From: an uncultured bacterium
Lineage (GTDB): Bacteria > Bacillota > Clostridia > Christensenellales > Borkfalkiaceae
Length of the DNA: 13,652 nucleotides
Direction: 5' to 3'
Assembly (NCBI GenBank): GCA_934871445.1
Contig: CAKXBD010000048.1
Coordinates: forward strand, 1-13,652
Positions within the stretch are counted from its first letter, which is position 1. Each line of letters starts with the position of its first letter. The notes under the pieces were generated by a model. That model was given only the letters and a program-made list of their open reading frames with translations, ran no database searches and was not told the origin of the DNA. The translations under genes and the position numbers were made by a program. Shown here one piece after another: positions 5,167 to 12,700 of the stretch.

Positions 5167-8157
5167 ATGGCAAAAAAATACGAAAATGTGGAAAAAGTAA
5201 CGGAATTGCTCGGAGAAAAGCAACTGGGACAGCTGCAAAAACGTATCTCTTCCACAGAAAAGAGCCTGGCGGAAATTTTGAAGAAGCTTTCCGCGTTGGA
5301 AGCCGATAAATCGGAAAAAGACGCCCTTCTCGCACGGGAAGAAACGGCGCGCGCCGAAGCATCGGCGGTTTCCGCACCCGAAAAATCCGCGCCCGAGGCG
5401 GCGAAGGAAGCCGAAAAGAAACCTGCGGAAATTCCCGTACAGCCGACACCCTCGTCCGAGCCGTCTCCCGCAGCGAAGGAACCTGCCGCTTCCGCAAAGA
5501 AAGCGGAGGAGAAAACCGCCGAGAAAAAGCCTGTTTCCGAACCGACCTCGGAAAAGCCTTCTCCCGAAGAACCGAAAACACCAAAAGAAAAGTCGGATAA
5601 AACCGTAAAGTCAGAAAAGCCTGTAAAATCGGAAAAATCGACAAATACGGAAGAAGCCGTTCAAGCGCCTCCAAAGGCCGAAGCCTCGGAAAGTGCAAAA
5701 TCTGCGTCGGACGAAAAGATTTCTTCGGAGGAGAAAACGCCTGTATCCGAAAAGGCATCTGCGACGGAGAAAAAATCCCCCGATACTGTTTCGTCCGCGG
5801 CTCCTTCAAGGCCCGCTTCGGCCGCTTCCGGTACGTCCTCTGCGACAAACGGGCAAGCGGGGGGAACGCGCCCCGCCTCGGCGGCGTCCGCTCCTTCGGC
5901 TGAGTCGTCTGCCTCGACCGCTCCGACTGCGGGGCGTCCCGCGCCGTCGGCTCCCGCTGCTCCCCGTGCGCCGAGATATTTCCGCAACGGGCAGGAGCAG
6001 GGCGTATATATCGCCAAACCCGGCGTAGACGCGAATGCGGGCGTAGGTTCTACCTATCGCCCCCGCACCGAACGGCCCGCTCGGCCGCAGGGGGAACGCC
6101 CGTCCCGCCCGCAGGGCGACAGACCTTATCAGAACCGCCAAGGAGGAACGGGAGCGAGACCCCGTCCCGCCGTCGGCGGTGTTGCCGCGGCGCCCATTGT
6201 TCCGAAGGAGAAAAGTTTCTCCTCGCCGCCCAAGAAAAAGACCTTCGATAAGACCTATGTCGAAAAGAAGCCCGTATCCAAGCGCGCGCTCATCAAACAG
6301 CAGGGTATGACCGTGGAGGACTTCGACGAAGACAAGACGGGATACAGGAAGCTGCGCACGCCGAAGAAACAGAAGCGGCAGGAAATCCAGACGGTGAAAA
6401 TCGATCACGCGGTCGTCACGACGGAGGAAATCCCTTTGAAGGTCTTGTCCGAAAAGCTGGGCATTTCGGCGGTCGAAATTTCCAAGCGGCTGTTCAAGGA
6501 AGGGATTATGAAGAGCATAAACGATTCCATCGATTACGACAACGCGGCGTTGATTGCCGCCGACCTCGGCATAGATCTCGAATACAAGCCCGAAAAGACG
6601 GCGGAGGAAGTATTGCAGGATACGGTCGTGACGGAGGAGGACGTCTCCAAGCTCGTGCCCCGCGCGCCCGTCGTTACGGTCATGGGACACGTCGACCACG
6701 GCAAGACCTCTCTGCTCGACAAAATCCGTTCGACGTCCGTTACCGCGGGCGAGGCGGGCGGCATAACCCAGAGTATCGGCGCCTATACGGTGACGGCGAA
6801 GGGCAAGCAGATCACCTTTATCGATACGCCCGGTCACGCGGCGTTCACGGCCATGCGTGCGCGCGGCGCTCAGGTCACGGATATTGTAATTCTCGTGGTT
6901 GCCGCGGACGACGGAATCATGCCGCAGACGATTGAGGCCATCAATCACGCCAAAGCGGCGGGTGTGCCCATTATCGTCGCCATGAATAAAATGGATAAAT
7001 ACGAAGTGAACCCCGACCGCGTGAAACAGGGGCTCATCGAACAGAATCTCGTCCCCGAAGAATGGGGCGGCGATACGATGATCGTCCCCGTCTCCGCAAA
7101 GACGGGCATGGGTATCGACGACCTTCTCGACGCGGTCAATTTGCAGGCGGAAATGCTGGAACTCAAAGCCAATCCCGACCGTCCCGCAAAGGGCACGATT
7201 ATCGAGGCGAAGCTGGATAAGGGCAAGGGCCCCGTGGCGAGTATCATCGTTCAGCTCGGCACTCTGCATACGGGAGACAATATCATTTCGGGCACGACGA
7301 TGGGCAGAGTGCGCGCCATGTTCGACGACAAGGGCCGCGCGGTCAAGGCCGCGGGACCGTCCATGGCGGTTTCCGTGCTCGGGCTCGAAGACGTTCCCAA
7401 TGCCGGCGACAGCATCATGGCCGTCGATCAGGCGCTCATGAAGCAGGTTCAGGAAGAAAGAAAGAACAAAGAGCGCGAAAGCATGATCAAACAGCAGAGC
7501 CGCGTCACTTTGGACGACGTGTTCGCGCAGGTCGAAGAAGGCAAAATCAAGAATCTCAATCTCGTCGTCAAGGGCGACGTTCAAGGCAGCGTGGAAGCGG
7601 TGAAGCAATCGCTCGAAAAGCTCGGAAACGAGGAAATCCGCGTCAAGGTCATTCACGCGGCGGCAGGCGCCATCAACGAGAGCGACGTCATGCTTGCAGA
7701 CAGTGCTAACGCAATTATCATCGGTTTCAACGTCCGTCCCGACACGAAGGCGAAAAAGCTGGCGGAGAGCAGCAAAGTGGACGTCAGGAGCTACCGCATT
7801 ATTTACGAGCTCATAGACGATATGGAGGCGGCGCTCAAAGGCATGCTCGCGCCCAAGCTCAAAGAGACGCTCACGGGCAAGTGCGAAGTGCGTCAGACTT
7901 TCAACATCACGGGCGTGGGCACGATTGCCGGTTGCTACGTCACCGACGGCAAAATCGTACGCGGCGGCAAGCTGAGAATTTACCGCGAGGACATCATGAT
8001 TTGCGAGGGCGGAGTCAAACAGCTCAAACGCTTCAAGGACGACGTCAAGGAAGTGGCCAAAGGCTATGAATGCGGCTGCTCTATCGACGGATTTAACGAA
8101 ATCCGCGTGGGCGATATTATCGAATGTTACGTGACGGAGGAAGTCAAACCCGCATGA
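5167..8157 (+). CDS. infB: Translation initiation factor IF-2
   Basis: This 996-residue GTPase places initiator tRNA on the 30S subunit and promotes 70S joining. Residues 1-60 look like a charged helical or coiled segment. Residues about 60-400 are low complexity: first Lys/Glu/Ala/Pro/Ser, then Ala/Ser/Pro, then an Arg/Gly/Pro stretch with repeated RPQGERP-like units (about 310-330). One IF2_N module follows (about 420-475, EEIPLKVLSEKLGISAVEI). The G domain has G1 GHVDHGKT at 507-514, G3 DTPGH at 553-557, G4 NKMD at 607-610 and G5 SAK at 643-645. Domain II, the C1 region (NLVVKGDVQGSVEAV) and the C2 tRNA-binding domain (GKCEVRQTFNITGVGTIAGC) complete it. The length exceeds B. subtilis IF-2 mainly because of the linker. 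The nearest Shine-Dalgarno, GGAGG at 5148-5152, is 14 nt from ATG 5167, longer than usual. The TGA overlaps the rbfA start (ATGA). Confidence 0.98.
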   Translation: MAKKYENVEKVTELLGEKQLGQLQKRISSTEKSLAEILKKLSALEADKSEKDALLAREETARAEASAVSAPEKSAPEAAKEAEKKPAEIPVQPTPSSEPSPAAKEPAASAKKAEEKTAEKKPVSEPTSEKPSPEEPKTPKEKSDKTVKSEKPVKSEKSTNTEEAVQAPPKAEASESAKSASDEKISSEEKTPVSEKASATEKKSPDTVSSAAPSRPASAASGTSSATNGQAGGTRPASAASAPSAESSASTAPTAGRPAPSAPAAPRAPRYFRNGQEQGVYIAKPGVDANAGVGSTYRPRTERPARPQGERPSRPQGDRPYQNRQGGTGARPRPAVGGVAAAPIVPKEKSFSSPPKKKTFDKTYVEKKPVSKRALIKQQGMTVEDFDEDKTGYRKLRTPKKQKRQEIQTVKIDHAVVTTEEIPLKVLSEKLGISAVEISKRLFKEGIMKSINDSIDYDNAALIAADLGIDLEYKPEKTAEEVLQDTVVTEEDVSKLVPRAPVVTVMGHVDHGKTSLLDKIRSTSVTAGEAGGITQSIGAYTVTAKGKQITFIDTPGHAAFTAMRARGAQVTDIVILVVAADDGIMPQTIEAINHAKAAGVPIIVAMNKMDKYEVNPDRVKQGLIEQNLVPEEWGGDTMIVPVSAKTGMGIDDLLDAVNLQAEMLELKANPDRPAKGTIIEAKLDKGKGPVASIIVQLGTLHTGDNIISGTTMGRVRAMFDDKGRAVKAAGPSMAVSVLGLEDVPNAGDSIMAVDQALMKQVQEERKNKERESMIKQQSRVTLDDVFAQVEEGKIKNLNLVVKGDVQGSVEAVKQSLEKLGNEEIRVKVIHAAAGAINESDVMLADSANAIIIGFNVRPDTKAKKLAESSKVDVRSYRIIYELIDDMEAALKGMLAPKLKETLTGKCEVRQTFNITGVGTIAGCYVTDGKIVRGGKLRIYREDIMICEGGVKQLKRFKDDVKEVAKGYECGCSIDGFNEIRVGDIIECYVTEEVKPA

Positions 8158-8534
8158 AAGTTTCGAGAAGCTCTCGCCTGAACGGCGAATATCAGAAGGA
8201 GATCAGCGAGATTATCCGCACCCGTCTCAAAGATAAGGAGCCCGCTCTGTCGGGCATTATCTCCGTGACGGAGGCGGACGTCGCGCCCGATCTCAAAACG
8301 GCGAAAATTTATATCAGCATTTACGCGAAGGATGAGGCGGAAAAACTCAGAGCCTTCGATATTATCTCCGAAAACGCGGGCTTTATCCGCCATGAGCTGT
8401 CTCAGGTCATGCGCATGCGCACGGTGCCCGCGCTCACCTTTCTTTGGGACGGGAGCATGGCTTACGGCGCGAAGATGGACGAGCTTTTCAAAAAAATTCA
8501 CGACAGTGAAGAGAAGAAAGACGGAGACGACTGA
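8154..8534 (+). CDS. rbfA: 30S ribosome-binding factor RbfA
   Basis: A 126-residue single KH-fold protein that acts in late 30S maturation around the 5' end of 16S rRNA. The family pattern is clear: SRLNGEYQKEISEIIRTRL at the N-terminus, ISVTEADVAPDLKTAKIYIS in the middle, the NAGFIRHELSQVMRMRTVPALTF core, and a charged tail. The Ala-Gly kink typical of the RbfA KH fold is present. I chose ATG 8154 because it forms an ATGA overlap with the infB stop and gives the usual N-terminus; an in-frame start 30 nt upstream would only add residues overlapping IF-2. GGAGG at 8136-8140 is the nearest ribosome binding site, 13 nt away, so reinitiation after infB probably contributes. Confidence 0.96.
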   Translation: MKVSRSSRLNGEYQKEISEIIRTRLKDKEPALSGIISVTEADVAPDLKTAKIYISIYAKDEAEKLRAFDIISENAGFIRHELSQVMRMRTVPALTFLWDGSMAYGAKMDELFKKIHDSEEKKDGDD

Positions 8535-8548
8535 AAGAGAGGAATTTT

Positions 8549-9520
8549 GTGAGCGCGATAAACAATACACTCGAAGAGATAGCGGAGAGAATCAAACGGG
8601 CAAAAAGCGCGGTCATTCTGACGCACATGCGTCCCGACGGCGACGCGATCGGAAGCGCGCTGGCGCTTTCCCGTGCTTTGGATGTGCTGGGAATTGAAAA
8701 TTCCGTCTCGGACGAATCGGATATTCCCTCTAACCTCTCCTTTCTCACAGGGACGGAAAAAATCGGAAAAGGCTTCTTTAAGGAAGCCGATTTATATATC
8801 GCGGTGGATTCGGCGGACGAACAGCGGCTCGGCGCCCTTGTGGACGATTTCCGCGCCGTTTCCCGAAAAAAAGATACCGTCAATATCGACCACCACGTTT
8901 CCAATACCCGTTTCGCAAAATATAACTATGTGCGCGAATGTTCCGCAAACTGCATGAATATCGCCGCGCTCGTCGAAAAGCTCGGGGTGCCGCTCGATAA
9001 AGAACTCGCGCAGTATCTCCTTTTGGGCCTTTTGACGGATTCGGGGAATTTTTCTCACGACGACGTGACGGAGGAAACTTTTCTGACGGCGGCGAGGCTC
9101 GTGAAAGCGGGGGCGGATATTCGTTGGCTCAATTATAACCTGTTCAAGAAGCAATCCGCCGTGCGCGCGGCGCTCTTTGCCGATACCATGAGCCGTATAC
9201 GCTACTTTTTCGAGGGAAAGTTCGCGGCGATCGTCATTTCCCGCGAAGCCATGAAAAAATTCGGCGCGGATAACGGCATGACGGAAGGATTTGTCGATTT
9301 CCCCCTTTCCGTGGATACGGTGGAGGTCTGCGCTTCCGTCATGGAAGTGAAAAAGGGACAATATAAAATCTCTCTCCGCTCTAAAAATTATGCCGATGTC
9401 AACAAGGTCGCGGGAACATACGGCGGGGGCGGACACGTCCGCGCCGCGGGCTGTATGCTCTTCGGAGAAATTGAAGACGTTCTGGACAGATTGTCCTATA
9501 CGGTCTCCCAATATTTATAA
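8549..9520 (+). CDS. nrnA: NrnA, DHH-family nanoRNase / pAp phosphatase
   Basis: A 323-residue cytosolic phosphoesterase of the DHH/DHHA1 superfamily. Such enzymes degrade very short RNA oligonucleotides and remove the 3' phosphate of pAp. Metal-binding motifs are present: HMRPDGDAIGS (H26, D30, D32), VDSAD (D87) and NIDHH (D114-H115-H116). Further on come LLTDSGNFSHDD and the DHHA1 substrate motif GGGGHVRAAGC (G292-G295, H296). Nothing catalytic seems missing. The start is GTG 8549, chosen for AGAGGA at 8538-8543 and the normal N-terminus; it lies 14 nt after rbfA. The rbfA-nrnA pairing is common in Bacillota, where truB usually comes next. Here the operon stops at a terminator instead. Confidence 0.94.
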   Translation: MSAINNTLEEIAERIKRAKSAVILTHMRPDGDAIGSALALSRALDVLGIENSVSDESDIPSNLSFLTGTEKIGKGFFKEADLYIAVDSADEQRLGALVDDFRAVSRKKDTVNIDHHVSNTRFAKYNYVRECSANCMNIAALVEKLGVPLDKELAQYLLLGLLTDSGNFSHDDVTEETFLTAARLVKAGADIRWLNYNLFKKQSAVRAALFADTMSRIRYFFEGKFAAIVISREAMKKFGADNGMTEGFVDFPLSVDTVEVCASVMEVKKGQYKISLRSKNYADVNKVAGTYGGGGHVRAAGCMLFGEIEDVLDRLSYTVSQYL

Positions 9521-9543
9521 ATATTTTCGGAATAAAGACAAGC

Positions 9544-9580
9544 CTCCCTCTGAATACGGAAAAGGGGGAGTTTTTATTTT
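9544..9580 (+). terminator. Rho-independent terminator after nrnA
   Basis: CTCCCTCT (9544-9551) pairs with AGGGGGAG (9563-9570), 8 bp with one G-U, around an 11-nt loop. TTTTTATTTT (9571-9580) follows immediately. It lies 24 nt after the nrnA stop and closes the rimP-nrnA operon, isolating it from the helicase gene downstream. Confidence 0.85.
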
Positions 9581-9641
9581 GCCGACTGCTGCCGAAAAGA
9601 ATTTATTCTCATCAAAAGCGAGGGGAATTTTTCGGAAAGGG

Positions 9642-9670
9642 TTGATTTTTTCCCCGATTAAGAGTATAAT
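9642..9670 (+). promoter_or_regulatory. Sigma-A-type promoter for the DUF4011 helicase gene
   Basis: TTGATT (9642-9647, 4 of 6 consensus) is 17 bp from a perfect TATAAT (9665-9670). Transcription would start near 9677, giving a short leader of about 31 nt before ATG 9708. A GGGGAA (9622-9627) and TTCCCC (9650-9655) pair flanks the -35; whether this is an operator is unknown. Confidence 0.65.
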
Positions 9671-9707
9671 AGAAGAGAAAATTTATGCAGGTTGCGGAAT
9701 AGACGAT

Positions 9708-12700
9708 ATGGCACAGAAAAACAAGAAAACAGAAGAATTTATTTCCCTGACGGCGGAGGCGCTCAAGGTCGTTTCCTATGCCGACTATTTTACCCAAACT
9801 CCGCTGTTCACCTCGTTGCAGATCAAAAACGCGGGGGCGGACGCGGTGACGGATCTGACGCTCGCGGTGTCCAACGAAAACGGACTCTTGACGTCCTGCG
9901 TCAAGCCGATCGCGGAGGTTCCGTTTGAGAGCTCCGTCGAAGTGGACGTCGGAAATATCCTTTCTCCGCTCTATTTCGTGGGCCTCGAAGGGGTAAGAGA
10001 CGAGCGGATTTATATCGAACTCAAAAAGGACAAGCAGACGATTGCCTCCGAAACGTTGACGGTGACGGCGCTTCCCTTCGACTATTGGCAGGGCGCTTCG
10101 GGCAATGCCGAGCTGCTCGCTTCTTTCGTGCGTCCCAAACTCGCGGATTGCGCGAGATTGCAGACGGAAATCGGGGCTCAGCTGAAAAAGTGGGGCGTGA
10201 CCGTCGAGGGCGGAGGCTATGAGGGCAGCGATAAAAATACCGTTCGCCAGACCGCGGCGGCGCTCTATGCCTGTATCCGCCGCTACGCCTTCCAGCGCGA
10301 GGAGAGCGATATTTCTTCGCCCGTCGAAGCGGGCGGAGGCGTCAAGCTCCTTTCCGAGCGCCGCGCCACTCCCCTCGAAATGGCGCTGTTCGTCGGCGCG
10401 TGTCTCGAAAATCTGGGGCTGCACCCCGTTCTGATTCTGGGCGAAAAAGAGATTACCTGCGGCGTATGGCTGTACGATAATTGCTTTATGGATACCGTCT
10501 CCGACGATTTGCAGCGCCTCGGAAAATATATCGCGGACGGCATCAATAATTTGAGTTGTTTCGACGTGAACGACCTCTTTTCGGACAAGAACGTCGCCTA
10601 TTCCACTTCGGAAGCGCATTTCGTGCAAAAGCTCAACGCGGGGAGCTATTACGACAAATACGTGGATATCCGCCGCTGCCGCATTGCGCATCTTCTGCCA
10701 CTTCCCTTACGCGCGCGCAACCTGAAAGGTTATGAAATCCTTTCCGAAGAGGATATGTCCCCGGATGCCGCGCCGAAAATGCTCACTTCCGTCAAAAAGC
10801 TCAGTCTCGACGGCAAGCAGACGAAGGATAAACAATGGGAGCGCAGGCTTCTCGATTTATCGTTAAAAAATACGCTGCTCAATTTCTCCTCCGAAAAGCT
10901 GGTTTTGCACGTTCTGTCGGCGGACCCCGATTCCACGCTGAAAGCGTTGACCGAAAAGGGAGAAATGACGCTGGCGCGGGCGACGCAGCCCGCGTCCGAG
11001 ATCGCAAAGAGAAAAGTGTTTTTCGGCGCGGCCTCGGAAACCAAGAATATGCGCGAGCTGATCGCCCTCGAAATTTCTGGCGGAATCATGCGGACGTTTT
11101 CGGAAGAAGTGGTCTTGCAGGAGACGGTGAATCGGCTCATAAAGCGCAGCAAGGAGGCGGACGAGGAATCGGGAACGAAAATCCTCTATCTGGCGCTGGG
11201 ATTTCTCAGGTGGTACTCCCGCGAGGACGGGAAAGAAAACTATGCGCCTCTCGTCCTGCAACCCGTCGTACTGAAAAAGGGCAAAGGGGGCGTGGGGTTT
11301 GCGATTGCTCCCACCGACGAGGATTTTTCTATAAACTCGACCTTGCTCGAATTTCTCAAACAGGAATTCAATATCGATATCCGAGGCTTGGACGGCGCTT
11401 TGCAGGGCCTGAAAATTTCCGAAATCCTCGCCATGGTGCGCATGGAAATCGTCAATATGAAGGATTGGGAGGTATTCGACGACGTATACGTCGCCGCGTT
11501 CTCCTTCGCTCGTTATCAGATGTGGCAGGACTTGCGCCGCAATATGGACGAATTTTCCAAAAACGAGCTGATTTCCTCCTTGCTCAATAACCGCTGCGAA
11601 ATCAAAGACACCAAGGACGTGGAGCTCAAAGAGGACGAATGTCCCGTCACGCAGACGCTCATGCCCCTTTGGGCGGACTCCTCGCAATGGGAGGCGGTGG
11701 CGCTCTCGCAGACGGGAAAGACCTTCGTCCTGCACGGCCCTCCGGGGACGGGTAAGAGTCAGACCATCACCAACATGATCGCCAACGCCCTGAACGACGG
11801 AAAGCGGGTGCTGTTCGTCGCGGAAAAACAGGCGGCGCTGTCCGTCGTCAAAAAGCGGTTGGACGCGCTCGGACTGGGGGATTTCTGCCTCGAACTCCAT
11901 TCCAATAAGACGAATAAAGCGGAAGTGCTGCAAAAACTGAATACGACTCTCTCGCTCGCGGGAACGCAGGAGAGCGTGAGCCTTTCGGAAAAAGCCGCTT
12001 CCATAACGCAGCTGAAAACGGATTTGTCCGAACCTCTGTCCGCACTGCATAAAAAGCGCCGTCTCGGGGTTTCGGTCTATGAAGCGCTGCTCATTTGTCT
12101 GCGCAACAAAAACGCGCCCGACATCATGAATATCGAGAGCACCTTCTATGACAGCCTGACCAAGGAAAAGATAGAGACGTATGAAAATATGATGGTGCAG
12201 GCGGCGGCCGCGGCGAAGGAATGCGGCGGGGTATATAATTCCCCGTTCGCGAACGTCAATCTGACGGAATACAGCCGGGACAAGCGGGACGCCATTTATT
12301 GCTCTTCCGAAGTCGTGATCGCGGAAATCAAGCACCTCAAAAATTATGTCGCGCTCTTTTTGGAGCTTTACCGCCAACGCATCAGCACGCTGACGAGAAA
12401 GAAGCTCGACACGCTGGCGGCGGTGGCAAAGCTGCTGGACGGCGGTACGTTCAATAAATATTTCAAGGAAAACGAAGACGAATTTTACGCATTCTTCAAC
12501 GCCAATAAACGTCTGGACGCCTGTCTCGAATACTATTTCAAACACTTTAAGAAGCTGGTGGATATCGGAAAGGATTACAAGGAGCTGAGCGCGTGGCTGG
12601 ATAACGGCGGCGTCGATTATTCGCGGGATAAAACGGCTTCTTCGGTCGTGAAGAAGCTGTCGAAGGTCTCCCTCGCACCGCTTCGGGAGGAGGACGCCGT

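Noticed and set aside
5806..7656. Minus-strand open frame of 616 codons
   Set aside because: It is antisense to infB, which has unmistakable GTPase motifs. Long antisense frames are common opposite GC-rich, codon-biased genes.
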